Assembly (NCBI GenBank): GCA_002372135.1
Contig: DFIN01000012.1
Location: forward strand, 1-46,222
Direction: 5' to 3'
DNA length: 46,222 bases
Source: Bacteroidales bacterium UBA3696
GTDB taxonomy: Bacteria > Bacteroidota > Bacteroidia > Bacteroidales > Paludibacteraceae
Shown here piece by piece: positions 25,803 to 35,436 of this stretch. The first letter of the stretch is position 1; each line of letters starts with the position of its first letter. The position numbers and the translations under genes were made by a program. The notes beneath the pieces are model-generated. The model was given only the letters and a program-made list of their open reading frames with translations. It ran no database searches and was not told where the DNA came from.

Positions 25803-26750
25803 ATGTCCACTCCCTATCACATACCCGCTCTGCTGACCGAAACATTGGAAGGCTTGCATATTCGCCCCGAAGGTGTATATGTGGATGCAACTTTTGGAGG
25901 GGGCGGGCATAGCCGTGCTATGTATGGGCAACTGTCCCCCCAAGGACAACTGTTCAGTTTTGACCGTGATCCGGACGCCCTCGCCCAAGCGCAAACAACC
26001 TATCCCGACTTATTCGCCGCTGAGCACCCCCGTTTCACCTTTGTTCATTCCGACTTTCGCTACCTCAGCCAGTGGATGGACTATTATCACATTTCCGCCA
26101 TTGACGGGTTATTGGCGGACTTAGGGGTCAGTTTTCACCATTTTGATACCGCCGAGCGCGGCTTCTCATTCCGTTTTCAGGGACCGCTTGATATGCGTAT
26201 GAATCGTGGTGGCGGCAAGACGGCTGCCGATATAGTCAATACCTATAGTGAAGAGGATTTAGCGCGCGTGTTCTACCAATATGGTGAGTTATCCCAAGCA
26301 CGTCCCCTTGCGCGGCGAATCGTGAAAGCACGGCAGCAGCAACCTGTTTTGCGCACCGAACAACTCGCCGCCATCGCCCTCGGTGAAAACACCTTAGATA
26401 TAGAAACACTTGCGCCTCTCCGAAAAAAAACGCTAACCCTCCTCTTTCAAGCCCTGCGTATTGAGGTCAATGACGAACTGGGAGCCTTGCGCGAATTGCT
26501 GCTTTCTGCCACCCAACTCCTCCGTAAAGGCGGCAGGATAGCCATATTGACCTACCATTCGTTGGAAGACCGGCTCGTCAAGAACTTTTTCCGTGCCGGC
26601 AACCTTGAAGGGGAAGTGCAAAAAGATTTCTATGGCAACATACTGACCCCCTTCCGAATCATAGAAAAAGGTCGTACTGCCACGCCCGAAGAGGTGCAGT
26701 CCAACCCCCGCGCACGCAGTGCCAAACTGCGAGTGGCTGAAAAACTGTAA
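25803..26750 (+). CDS. rsmH: 16S rRNA (cytosine-1402-N4) methyltransferase
   Basis: This 315-residue S-adenosylmethionine-dependent enzyme methylates C1402 in the ribosomal P site. It starts YHIPALLTETLEGL, as the family does, and has the cofactor loop VDATFGGGGHSRAM at residues 27-40, the signature LADLGVSFHHFD, and LRKGGRIAILTYHSLEDRLVK near the C-terminus, ending NPRARSAKLRVAEK. Length and gene position are standard. Confidence 0.96.
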   Translation: MSTPYHIPALLTETLEGLHIRPEGVYVDATFGGGGHSRAMYGQLSPQGQLFSFDRDPDALAQAQTTYPDLFAAEHPRFTFVHSDFRYLSQWMDYYHISAIDGLLADLGVSFHHFDTAERGFSFRFQGPLDMRMNRGGGKTAADIVNTYSEEDLARVFYQYGELSQARPLARRIVKARQQQPVLRTEQLAAIALGENTLDIETLAPLRKKTLTLLFQALRIEVNDELGALRELLLSATQLLRKGGRIAILTYHSLEDRLVKNFFRAGNLEGEVQKDFYGNILTPFRIIEKGRTATPEEVQSNPRARSAKLRVAEKL

Positions 26751-26755
26751 AATCC

Positions 26756-27070
26756 ATGAAAAAAGTTACCCTGCAAGAAGTCCTCAACGGCAGTATATTT
26801 ACCCGTGCATGGTTCCGAAGACAGTACAAACTGCTCGGGCTCATCGTCTTGCTCCTTTTTCTATATGTCTATGCGGGGTATCAGGCAGAAAAGCAGCACA
26901 AGCAGTTGGGCGATCTGCAAGGTAAACTCAAGAAATCACGCTACGAACTGCTCACCCTTCAAGCCGACCTCACGGACATGACGCGTCAGTCATCGATAGC
27001 CGAAGAACTGAAAAAACGGAATAGCCCTCTGCGCGAAAACAAGAAACCGGCGATTCAACTCCAACCATAA
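26756..27070 (+). CDS. ftsL: FtsL-like division protein
   Basis: This 104-residue protein has the architecture of FtsL: a short cytoplasmic N-terminus, one membrane segment at about 25-43, and a coiled-coil part (AEKQHKQLGDLQGKLKKSR and onward) ending in a short tail. It lies between rsmH and ftsI, 5 bases after the former, exactly where ftsL belongs. FtsL bridges the septal synthase FtsW-FtsI to the rest of the divisome. Sequence identity across the family is low, so the call rests on architecture and position. Confidence 0.82.
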   Translation: MKKVTLQEVLNGSIFTRAWFRRQYKLLGLIVLLLFLYVYAGYQAEKQHKQLGDLQGKLKKSRYELLTLQADLTDMTRQSSIAEELKKRNSPLRENKKPAIQLQP

Positions 27071-27094
27071 CCCCCCAAAAATGTACCCGCAACC

Positions 27095-28918
27095 GTGTCC
27101 GAGCAACAACAAAATATCATTCTCCGCTTTGCCGCCATTTTTCTATTTATCTTACTATGTTTCATGGCGGTAATCGTGCAGATACTGCATGTACAGACAG
27201 CCGAAAGACAGCGGTGGCAGTCCGTCGAGAAGTCCCAAATCAAAACGGATGTGGTCGTGCGTCCCAATCGCGGTAATATCTACGACGTTCATGGCAACCT
27301 CCTCGTAGGCAGTGTGCCGCAGTACTATGTCTATATGGATACGCGCGTGGAGGCTCTCCATCTCAACCGCGATTCTCTCTTTTTGCGTTATGTGGATTCC
27401 ATTGCTGACGGATTGAGTCAGATATTGCAGGATACCACCCCTCAGGCCTACCGTGCCAGAATGGTGAAGGCTTTTCATGCCAAAAAAGCCTCGCGGCAGG
27501 ACTTCCGCGTCTGCAAGCGGCGGGTTAATTACATCGAAATGGAGCAAATAAAAAAACTCCCCTTGGTCAATCGCGGTTACTATGCCAGCGGTTTCCATTT
27601 TGAGCAGCAATACCTCCGCGCTAAACCCTACGGCAGTCTGGGTAGCCGCACGCTTGGTACGATCTACTCGGAAAGCGGAAAAGGGTACACCGGATTAGAA
27701 AAAAGTTTTGAGTCCTACCTTCACGGCACGGAAGGACTGTCAAGAAAGCAAAAAGTGGCAGGTAAGTTGACTGATGTACCCATCAAAGAAGCCATTGACG
27801 GCTTTGATATCGTTACCACCCTTGATGCACAACTCATGGATATCACCGAAACAGCCCTTCGTCAGCGGCTCAATCTCGTGGAAGGCGACTGGGGATGCTG
27901 CATTCTTATGGAAACAGAAACGGGCGACATCAAAGCCATCAGCAACCTTGACCGCACGGAAGACGGTCACTACGTGGAAAAAGAGAACCATGCCGTCAAG
28001 CGGGTAGAACCCGGCTCCACCTTCAAGACCTTCTCGCTCATGGCTGTCCTTGACGATAGCAAGATGGATATAGATGACACCATAGCCGTAACCCGTCAGC
28101 CGTGGATCTACTACGACAGCAAACACCGCGACTCGCACCCCAATGACACCGTCTATACCCTCCGTAGCGCACTCGCCGTATCCAGCAACATCGCTTTTGC
28201 CAAAATGGTAACCCAAGCCTATGATAAGAAAGCGGAGAGATTCGTGACCAAACTGCGCAAAATGGGTATCTGTGATTCGCTCGATTGCGAAATACCGGGA
28301 GCGGAAGCACCGCGTATCGAGATCCCGAAGGACAAGGTAACGCTCTCCAAAATGGCATACGGCTATTCCGTGGAACTCAGTCCCCTGCAGATTGTGAGCC
28401 TCTACAATGCCATTGCCAACAACGGACAAATGATGCAACCCCGTCTCGTGCAATCCATTCAGCGAAATGGTGTAACCGAAAAACGGTTTCCCACCCGAAG
28501 CCTCCATTCGCATATTTGCAGCCTGACCACGGTGCGTGAATTGCAACAGGCTTTGGGCGATGTGGTATGGGACAACCAACTCGGTACTGCCTCCGTGCGC
28601 TCCTACAAGGGAAAGATAATAGGCTATAAAGCCCAAAGCAACCTCGTGCGTATCGCAGGCAAAACAGGTACAGCCCAACTGCTCGTCAACGGCAGGTATG
28701 ACCCTCATAAGCACCGTATCACCTTTGTGGGCTATTTCCCCCAAGAGAACCCGCAATATACGTGTATCTGCATGATTAGCCACCCTCATAACTATGGGGC
28801 TTACGATGCCGGTTGGGATTGCGGACGGGTAGTCAGACAAATCGCCGAACAGACCATGGCATACACGGGCGTGTACCAAATAGAAGACGGCAAAAAAGTG
28901 TGGAAAAAAATACGATAA
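27095..28918 (+). CDS. ftsI: septal penicillin-binding protein (PBP2/FtsI type)
   Basis: This 607-residue class B penicillin-binding protein cross-links septal peptidoglycan. It has an N-terminal membrane anchor (about 12-32), a dimerisation domain beginning RPNRGNIYDVHGNLL, and the transpeptidase motifs Ser308-x-x-Lys311 (EPGSTFK), Ser363-Ser-Asn365 and Lys523-Thr-Gly525. It starts with GTG. Many Bacteroidota homologues carry a C-terminal PASTA domain and reach about 700 residues; here the protein ends shortly after the transpeptidase domain. It lies between ftsL and murE. Confidence 0.95.
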   Translation: MSEQQQNIILRFAAIFLFILLCFMAVIVQILHVQTAERQRWQSVEKSQIKTDVVVRPNRGNIYDVHGNLLVGSVPQYYVYMDTRVEALHLNRDSLFLRYVDSIADGLSQILQDTTPQAYRARMVKAFHAKKASRQDFRVCKRRVNYIEMEQIKKLPLVNRGYYASGFHFEQQYLRAKPYGSLGSRTLGTIYSESGKGYTGLEKSFESYLHGTEGLSRKQKVAGKLTDVPIKEAIDGFDIVTTLDAQLMDITETALRQRLNLVEGDWGCCILMETETGDIKAISNLDRTEDGHYVEKENHAVKRVEPGSTFKTFSLMAVLDDSKMDIDDTIAVTRQPWIYYDSKHRDSHPNDTVYTLRSALAVSSNIAFAKMVTQAYDKKAERFVTKLRKMGICDSLDCEIPGAEAPRIEIPKDKVTLSKMAYGYSVELSPLQIVSLYNAIANNGQMMQPRLVQSIQRNGVTEKRFPTRSLHSHICSLTTVRELQQALGDVVWDNQLGTASVRSYKGKIIGYKAQSNLVRIAGKTGTAQLLVNGRYDPHKHRITFVGYFPQENPQYTCICMISHPHNYGAYDAGWDCGRVVRQIAEQTMAYTGVYQIEDGKKVWKKIR

Positions 28919-28931
28919 ATCCCTATATACT

Positions 28932-30371
28932 ATGCGGCTAAGTCAACTCATACAAAACCTTCCTGCCTTGCAGGTCATCGGTCCTACCGACCGTGAAATA
29001 ACCGACATCCAATTTGACTCACGGCGTGTGGAGCAAGGTCATCTGTTTGTAGCCCAACGCGGCACAGCCGCCGACGGACATCAATTCATCGCTGCCTGTA
29101 TTCGCCAAGGAGCGGCGGCTGTGGTATGCGAGTCGCTCGACGGATTTGACCCCGAAGGAGCCACTATTATTCAGGTGGCTGATTCCAATCAAGCCTTGGG
29201 CTTGCTTGCCTGTCAATGGTATGACAACCCCAGCCAAAAACTGACCCTCGTAGGCGTGACCGGTACCAATGGCAAAACGACGATTGCCACGCTCCTGTAT
29301 CAACTCACCCGCCAATTAGGCTATCGTGCCGGACTGCTTTCCACGGTTGTTAACTATGTGGACGGCGACTCGGTGCCCGCTACCCACACTACGCCCGACG
29401 CTCTCGAAATCAATCGGCTGCTCCATCGTATGGTGCAGCAGGGGTGCCAATACGCCTTTATGGAAGTCAGCAGCCACGCCATTGCCCAACAGCGTATTGC
29501 CGGTTTGGACTTCGACGGTGCACTGTTCACCAATCTCACCCGAGACCACCTCGATTACCACAAGACATTTGACAACTATCGCGATACGAAGAAGCAACTC
29601 TTTGACCACCTCAAGAAAGACGCTTTTGCCTTGACCAACAAGGATGACAAGAACGGACTTGTTATGCTCCAGAACTGCAACGCACATCGTTATACCTATT
29701 CCACACGCTCCATGGCGGATTTCCGTGGCACCATCTTGGAAGAGGGGTTAGACGGTATGCTCCTGTCCATCAACCAAAAAGAGGTGATGGTGCGCCTTGT
29801 GGGACGGTTCAATCTGCAGAACCTATTGTGTATTTACGGGGCGGCTGTTTCCCTGCATTTCGACAAGGACGAGGTGTTGCGTATCCTCTCCCTGTTGCAA
29901 CCCGTTAACGGACGCTTTGAAGCTATACACAGCCCGAAGGGATGGACCGCCATCGTGGACTATGCCCATACACCCGACGCAGTGGACAACGTCATTCAAA
30001 CCATCAACGAGATTCGTAAAGGCAGACTCATTACCGTGGTCGGCTGTGGCGGCAATCGCGATAAAGGCAAACGCCCCCAAATGGCGCGTATCGCCAAGCA
30101 AGGCAGCGACCAACTCATTCTCACCTCCGACAACCCCCGCGACGAAGACCCGCTGACCATTCTCCAAGACATGGCTGCCGGACTTACCGAAGACGAACTG
30201 CGCCAAACACTCATCATCGAAGACCGCGCTGCCGCCATACAAACGGCGTGCACCATCGCCCAAAACAAGGACGTAATCTTAATCGCCGGAAAAGGACACG
30301 AAGACTACCAAATCATACGCGGCGTCAAGCACCACTTTGATGACCACGAACAAGTACGCAAATACATCTAA
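28932..30371 (+). CDS. murE: UDP-MurNAc-L-Ala-D-Glu:meso-diaminopimelate ligase
   Basis: This 479-residue Mur ligase adds the third amino acid to the peptidoglycan stem peptide. The P-loop is GVTGTNGKTT (residues 108-117). DNPR at 400-403 (in TSDNPRDEDP) is the signature of enzymes selecting meso-diaminopimelate rather than lysine. The domain order N-terminal UDP-binding, central ATPase, C-terminal is complete. It starts 13 bases after ftsI and ends 3 bases before mraY. Confidence 0.96.
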   Translation: MRLSQLIQNLPALQVIGPTDREITDIQFDSRRVEQGHLFVAQRGTAADGHQFIAACIRQGAAAVVCESLDGFDPEGATIIQVADSNQALGLLACQWYDNPSQKLTLVGVTGTNGKTTIATLLYQLTRQLGYRAGLLSTVVNYVDGDSVPATHTTPDALEINRLLHRMVQQGCQYAFMEVSSHAIAQQRIAGLDFDGALFTNLTRDHLDYHKTFDNYRDTKKQLFDHLKKDAFALTNKDDKNGLVMLQNCNAHRYTYSTRSMADFRGTILEEGLDGMLLSINQKEVMVRLVGRFNLQNLLCIYGAAVSLHFDKDEVLRILSLLQPVNGRFEAIHSPKGWTAIVDYAHTPDAVDNVIQTINEIRKGRLITVVGCGGNRDKGKRPQMARIAKQGSDQLILTSDNPRDEDPLTILQDMAAGLTEDELRQTLIIEDRAAAIQTACTIAQNKDVILIAGKGHEDYQIIRGVKHHFDDHEQVRKYI

Positions 30372-30374
30372 TCT

Positions 30375-31646
30375 ATGCTATACGAACTATTTACACACCT
30401 TGATTACCTACCCGGAGCACGGCTGATGACCTATATCTCGTTCCGTGCTATCGTGGCTGCCGTCATCGGACTGGTTACATCCATCTGGCTCGGCAAATAC
30501 TTCATCGCCCTCTTGCGGAAAAAACATATCAGCGAAACGCAACGCGACGAAAAAATTGACCCCTTTAACGTAGCCAAAAAAGGGGTACCCACTATGGGGG
30601 GGCTCGTTATCATAGCCGGTATATTGGTTGCATCCCTCTTGTTTGGCAAGTTGACCAATATCTATATGATCCTGATGATAATCACCACGTTGCTGCTCGG
30701 TCTGCTCGGCTTTGCCGACGACTATATCAAGACCTTCCGCCACAACAAAGACGGACTCAACGGCTGGATCAAAATAGGAGGGCAAGTCCTGCTCGGTTTG
30801 ATAGTGGGGCTTACGCTCCGGTATAGCCCGGAGGCAGTCATGAACGAAACAGTCCATACCCGAGTGGAAAACAACATAACCATCGTCGAAAAATCCCCCG
30901 AAGTCAAATCCACGCGAACGACCATTCCTTTCTTCAAGAACCATAACCTCAACTATGCCGACCTCTTCTCATGGCTCGGCGAAGAAAATAAATACCGTGC
31001 CGGTTGGGTATTCTTTGTTCTGCTTATAGTCATTGTGGTGGCAGCCGTAAGCAACGGGGCTAACCTCAACGACGGAATGGACGGTATGTGCGCCGGCAAC
31101 TCCGCCCTTATCGGCATCGCATTGCTCGCCTTGGCTTATGTGAGTGGTAACTATGTGTTTGCCGATTATTTTGATGTGATGTACATCCCCGGTACGCAGG
31201 AGTTGGTCGTTTTTCTGGCTGCTTTCGTGGGGGCACTGGTCGGATTCCTATGGTGGAACGGCTTCCCCGCGCAAATCTTTATGGGCGATACGGGCAGTCT
31301 GACCATCGGCGGTATTATAGGCGTGAGTGCCGTGATTATGCATAAAGAACTATTGCTGCCCATTATATGCGGAATATTCCTAATGGAAAGCGTGAGCGTG
31401 ATCTTGCAAACACAAGTCTATAAGTTCTATAAAAAACGCGGCAAACACGTCCGCGTATGGAAACGAGCACCCTTGCACGACCATTTCCGCACCTCGGTGG
31501 AACAAGTCATAAAGAACGACCCGACCTGCCGCATCCTACTCAGAGGCTCCAATGAACTGCACCACGAAACAAAAATAGTGCTTCGTTTCTGCATCATCAC
31601 CCTCATCCTGGCTGCATTTGCTTTACTTACCCTCAAAATCAGATAA
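30375..31646 (+). CDS. mraY: phospho-MurNAc-pentapeptide transferase
   Basis: This 423-residue membrane enzyme transfers phospho-MurNAc-pentapeptide to undecaprenyl phosphate, making lipid I. It carries the catalytic Asp115-Asp116 (FADDYIK), NLNDGMDG at 230-237, GDTGSLTIGG, and APLHDHFR near the C-terminus. An insert of about 55 residues at roughly 152-205, absent from E. coli MraY, is usual in Bacteroidota and accounts for the extra length. About ten membrane segments are visible. It ends 4 bases before murD. Confidence 0.96.
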   Translation: MLYELFTHLDYLPGARLMTYISFRAIVAAVIGLVTSIWLGKYFIALLRKKHISETQRDEKIDPFNVAKKGVPTMGGLVIIAGILVASLLFGKLTNIYMILMIITTLLLGLLGFADDYIKTFRHNKDGLNGWIKIGGQVLLGLIVGLTLRYSPEAVMNETVHTRVENNITIVEKSPEVKSTRTTIPFFKNHNLNYADLFSWLGEENKYRAGWVFFVLLIVIVVAAVSNGANLNDGMDGMCAGNSALIGIALLALAYVSGNYVFADYFDVMYIPGTQELVVFLAAFVGALVGFLWWNGFPAQIFMGDTGSLTIGGIIGVSAVIMHKELLLPIICGIFLMESVSVILQTQVYKFYKKRGKHVRVWKRAPLHDHFRTSVEQVIKNDPTCRILLRGSNELHHETKIVLRFCIITLILAAFALLTLKIR

Positions 31647-31650
31647 TCGA

Positions 31651-33015
31651 ATGATGAATACCATTGCCATACTCGGAGCCGGAGAAAGCGGTACAGGTGC
31701 CGCTATTCTTGCTCAAACCAAAGGGTTCGAGGTCTTTGTGTCTGACTTAGGCACTATCAAGGAGGAATACAAGGCTCTGCTCAATGCCAACCGCATACCG
31801 TGGGAGGAAAATCACCATACCGCTGAGCGGATACTCGCAGCTCAAGAAGTGGTCAAAAGCCCCGGTATTCCCGAAGACGCGCCTATTATTCAAAGACTGC
31901 GGGAAAAACATATCCCCGTCATCTCCGAAATAGAGTTTGCGGCTCGCTATACCCAAGCCAAAATGATTTGTATCACGGGCTCAAATGGCAAAACGACGAC
32001 CACATCCCTCATCTTCGATATGCTTCAGCGTGCCGGATTGGATGTCGGATTAGCCGGTAACATAGGCAATTCGCTCGCCTTGCAGGTGGCTCAGCAGGAC
32101 CGTCAATACTATGTCATCGAACTCTCCTCTTTCCAACTGGACAACATGTACGACTTCCGCGCTAACATAGCCATCCTGCTCAACATAACGCCCGACCACC
32201 TCGACCGTTATAACCACGAGTTCCAAAACTATGTCAATGCCAAGTTCCGTATCACGCAAAACCAGACACCCGCCGATGCCTTTATCTATTGGAGCGAAGA
32301 CCCCGTTATTGACCGCGAAATAGCGCGCATCAAACCCCAAGCCACCCTCTATCCCTTTGGTAGCAACAACAAACATAATGTGGCTTATACCGACGGCGAA
32401 CACCTTACGGTGGCTGCCCGACCCGATGTTCAACCGCTGTCAATACCTGTTGAACAACTTGCCCTGCAAGGGCAGCACAACCGCCTCAACTCCATGGCGG
32501 CTTCCATTGCAGCACAATTGCTCAATATACAAAATGACACCATTCGCCAATCGCTTCAGTCCTTCCAAGGCGTGCCGCATCGTCTGCAGTATGTAGCCAC
32601 CGTGCGCGGCGTTCGCTATATCAACGACAGCAAAGCTACCAACGTCAACTCCTGTTGGTACGCACTCGAAGCCATGACAACACCCACTGTGCTCATACTC
32701 GGCGGGAAAGACAAAGGCAATGATTACACCGAAATAGATCCACTCGTTCTGCAAAAGTGCCGAGCCCTCGTCTTTATGGGCGTGAACAACGACAAATTGG
32801 TGCAACACTTTGCGCAACTTGGTTTTGAGGACAATAAGGATGCTCCCAAGCGGATGGTTTCTACCTGTAACCTTCATGATGCCGTCAATGCCTGTGCCGA
32901 CTTGGCGCAAGACGGCGATACCGTATTGCTTTCACCCTGTTGCGCCAGTTTTGACCTATTCACTTCCTACGAAGACCGAGGAACACAGTTCATGAACGCT
33001 GTCAGACAATTATAA
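31651..33015 (+). CDS. murD: UDP-MurNAc-L-Ala:D-glutamate ligase
   Basis: This 454-residue cytoplasmic enzyme adds D-glutamate to UDP-MurNAc-L-alanine. It has an N-terminal Rossmann-type start (IAILGAGESGTGAA), the P-loop ITGSNGKTTTTSL (about 108-120), the EIEFAARY segment before it, and the C-terminal domain with LSPCCASFDLFTSYEDRG. The frame is open 11 codons upstream into mraY; the ATG at 31651, 4 bases after mraY, gives the natural N-terminus. Confidence 0.95.
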   Translation: MMNTIAILGAGESGTGAAILAQTKGFEVFVSDLGTIKEEYKALLNANRIPWEENHHTAERILAAQEVVKSPGIPEDAPIIQRLREKHIPVISEIEFAARYTQAKMICITGSNGKTTTTSLIFDMLQRAGLDVGLAGNIGNSLALQVAQQDRQYYVIELSSFQLDNMYDFRANIAILLNITPDHLDRYNHEFQNYVNAKFRITQNQTPADAFIYWSEDPVIDREIARIKPQATLYPFGSNNKHNVAYTDGEHLTVAARPDVQPLSIPVEQLALQGQHNRLNSMAASIAAQLLNIQNDTIRQSLQSFQGVPHRLQYVATVRGVRYINDSKATNVNSCWYALEAMTTPTVLILGGKDKGNDYTEIDPLVLQKCRALVFMGVNNDKLVQHFAQLGFEDNKDAPKRMVSTCNLHDAVNACADLAQDGDTVLLSPCCASFDLFTSYEDRGTQFMNAVRQL

Positions 33016-33034
33016 CTCCTTTTCTCGTAGCCCT

Positions 33035-34282
33035 ATGGAAATTTCCAAATTTACCAAATATATAGACCGCACATTTTGGGTGCTCTACTTCTTCTTGCTC
33101 GCCGTGGCAATCATCGAACTGTTCTCTGCATCCAGTATGTTGGTCTTCAAGGAAGGTAACTCAATCCTTGGTCCCATAGGCCGACAGATACTCTTCCTGC
33201 TTGCCGGTTGTCTATTAGCTTTTGTATGTCAATTCGTGCGTAGCAAGTACCTGACCAAGATGGGCTACATTATTCTCGGCTTTGCTCTTCTATGTCTCTA
33301 TTCTCTGCTTATTCCGGGCAATCCGTATGCCGTTACCATCAACGGAGCCACTCGTTGGATTCGCTTGGCAGGTATTGTCTTCCAACCTGCCGAAGTAGGT
33401 AAATTAGGGCTGATTATCGTGGTTGCCGACCTACTTACAAAAGCCAAAACGGATGCCGAGAAGCGAAAAGCATTCTATCAGACCCTTCTGCTGACCGCCG
33501 TTACTTGTCTGCCGATTATGAAAGGCAACCTGTCCACGGCTCTGCTGCTTGCCGGCATTGTGCTGCTGATGTGGTTCTTAGCACGTGTCCCGTGGAAATA
33601 TATACTCGTTACGATTGCTGCGGCTCTTGTTATGGTCGTAGCCGCTTATTTTGTCGTGGAATATGCCTATGTCCGTACCGGTAAAAAAGCCGTTTTCTTC
33701 AAGCGTGCACCTATGCAAGTCAAACGTGTAGATGACTTTTTTGCCGAACGTAAACAGCCCGCCACGACCGAGTTTCGCATTACGGACGACAACCGGCAGC
33801 GTTCACTCTCCAAGGTGGCTGTCATGCGAGGTGGTTGGTTCGGAGTAGGACCCGGACAAAGTCAAGAAAGAGACTATCTGCCCCTTGCCTACGAAGACTA
33901 TATATTTGCCATCATCGTGGAAGAATCAGGCATATTTGGGGCATGTGCACTCATCTTCCTTTATCTTGCTATTCTCTTCCGTGCATGCTTTGCCTCCACC
34001 AAGTTTAGAGGTGACGAACGAGCCATGCTCACTGTAATGGGATTAGCACTCATGATTACCTGCCAAGCCTTCGTCTCAATGGCAGTCTCGGTCGGGCTCG
34101 GACCCGTTACAGGACAACCCCTCCCGCTTATTTCGCACGGCGGTACCAGCGCTATCGTGACCAGCCTCTACTTTGGTATTATGATGGCTGTGAGCCGAGA
34201 GCAAGAACAAATGAGAGACAAACAAAAAACTGTCATCATCGAAAGCAATCAAGACGTGCCTGTCGTGAATCTGGATGAGTAA
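33035..34282 (+). CDS. ftsW: FtsW, septal peptidoglycan polymerase (SEDS family)
   Basis: This 415-residue polytopic protein polymerises lipid II together with FtsI at the division site. About ten membrane segments are present. Family motifs include NGATRWIRL in the first half, GWFGVGPGQSQ then YLPLAYEDYIFAIIVEE in the large periplasmic loop, and PLISHGGTSAIVTS near the end. It lies between murD and murG, its standard place. FtsW rather than RodA is supported by this context. Confidence 0.95.
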   Translation: MEISKFTKYIDRTFWVLYFFLLAVAIIELFSASSMLVFKEGNSILGPIGRQILFLLAGCLLAFVCQFVRSKYLTKMGYIILGFALLCLYSLLIPGNPYAVTINGATRWIRLAGIVFQPAEVGKLGLIIVVADLLTKAKTDAEKRKAFYQTLLLTAVTCLPIMKGNLSTALLLAGIVLLMWFLARVPWKYILVTIAAALVMVVAAYFVVEYAYVRTGKKAVFFKRAPMQVKRVDDFFAERKQPATTEFRITDDNRQRSLSKVAVMRGGWFGVGPGQSQERDYLPLAYEDYIFAIIVEESGIFGACALIFLYLAILFRACFASTKFRGDERAMLTVMGLALMITCQAFVSMAVSVGLGPVTGQPLPLISHGGTSAIVTSLYFGIMMAVSREQEQMRDKQKTVIIESNQDVPVVNLDE

Positions 34283-34313
34283 AAATTGAACAATCATCAT
34301 AACTTGTAACCCT

Positions 34314-35411
34314 ATGAAGTACCTTATTTCCGGCGGTGGAACGGGTGGACACATCTTTCCCGCCATCAGTATAGCCAACGCACTCAAAGAGCAAGACCCT
34401 GATGCCGAAATCCTTTTCGTCGGCGCATTGTCAAGAATGGAAATGGAGCGAGTCCCCGAAGCCGGCTACCAAATAGTAGGACTGCCCGTAAGAGGTTTTA
34501 ACCGATCTCAACCGTGGAAAAACATATCCGTATTGTTCGACCTCTTCCGTTCGCTGCGTCAGGCAAAACAAATTGTACGGCAATTCAAACCCGATGTCGC
34601 CATCGGAGTAGGAGGCTATGCCAGCGGTGCCGCTATGAAGGCGGCTGCTTGGGAACATATACCAGTACTGCTGCAAGAGCAAAACGGATTTGCAGGCGTA
34701 ACCAATAAACTCCTCAAAAACGATGCCGCTAAGATTTGTGTGGCATACGAAGGAATGGAACGCTTCTTCCCGAAAGAGAAAATCATCCTTACCGGCAACC
34801 CTGTTCGCCAAAACCTCACCCAAGGCTCCCCCGTAGCCGCTTGCGAGTTCTTTAATAACCAATTCGGCGTGCATTTCGTTCCCGACCGGCCAACGCTGCT
34901 CATTATCGGCGGCAGCCTGGGAGCACGTACCATCAACCTGAGCATTGAGCAGGGACTTGACCAATTTCTTGCTGAAGGCATACAAGTCATCTGGCAGACA
35001 GGCAAAAACTATTTCAATCAAATTCAGCCCCGCGAAGGCGTTGTCATAACGCCGTTCCTGAACAATATGCCTGACGCTTATGCCTTGGCGGATATTGTCA
35101 TCTCGCGTGCCGGCGCGTCGTCTATCAGCGAATTATGCCTACTCGGCAAGGCGGCTATACTGGTACCTTCACCCAATGTGGCAGAAGACCATCAAACGCA
35201 CAATGCTATGGCACTCGTCAATCGCGGTGCCGCCTGCATCGTCAAAGATAAAGATGCACAATCTCAACTTGTTTCCGTTGCCCTTCAACTCTTCCAAGAC
35301 AATGAGCAACAGCAATCTCTTAGGAAGCAAATCGCCTTGCTTGCTCAACCCGATTCAGCGGCTCGAATTGCTCGCGAAGCGCAAAAACTGATTAAACATT
35401 TGGCGGAGTGA
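34314..35411 (+). CDS. murG: UDP-GlcNAc transferase MurG (lipid II synthase)
   Basis: This 365-residue GT28 glycosyltransferase adds GlcNAc to lipid I at the inner face of the membrane. It shows the N-terminal glycine-rich GGGTGGHIFPA (residues 7-17), GVGGYASG, and the donor-binding SRAGASSISELCLLGKAAILVPSP in the C-terminal half. The length is normal. It is the last recognisable dcw gene here; murC, ftsQ, ftsA and ftsZ do not follow. Confidence 0.96.
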   Translation: MKYLISGGGTGGHIFPAISIANALKEQDPDAEILFVGALSRMEMERVPEAGYQIVGLPVRGFNRSQPWKNISVLFDLFRSLRQAKQIVRQFKPDVAIGVGGYASGAAMKAAAWEHIPVLLQEQNGFAGVTNKLLKNDAAKICVAYEGMERFFPKEKIILTGNPVRQNLTQGSPVAACEFFNNQFGVHFVPDRPTLLIIGGSLGARTINLSIEQGLDQFLAEGIQVIWQTGKNYFNQIQPREGVVITPFLNNMPDAYALADIVISRAGASSISELCLLGKAAILVPSPNVAEDHQTHNAMALVNRGAACIVKDKDAQSQLVSVALQLFQDNEQQQSLRKQIALLAQPDSAARIAREAQKLIKHLAE

Positions 35412-35430
35412 TTTGGTTGCCCTATCTTTG
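35399..35430 (+). promoter_or_regulatory. promoter for the LolA-like-kdsC-ispD genes, inside the murG end
   Basis: TTTG (35399-35402), 20 bases, TATCTTTG (35423-35430) fits the consensus. The predicted start falls at about 35437, the first base of the LolA-like ATG, which would make the message leaderless. The -33 box lies within the last codons of murG. Confidence 0.6.
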
Positions 35431-35436
35431 CCGCCT

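Noticed and set aside
27740..28879. 379-codon minus-strand open frame inside ftsI
   Set aside because: The ftsI catalytic motifs lie here; the antisense protein has no recognisable domain.
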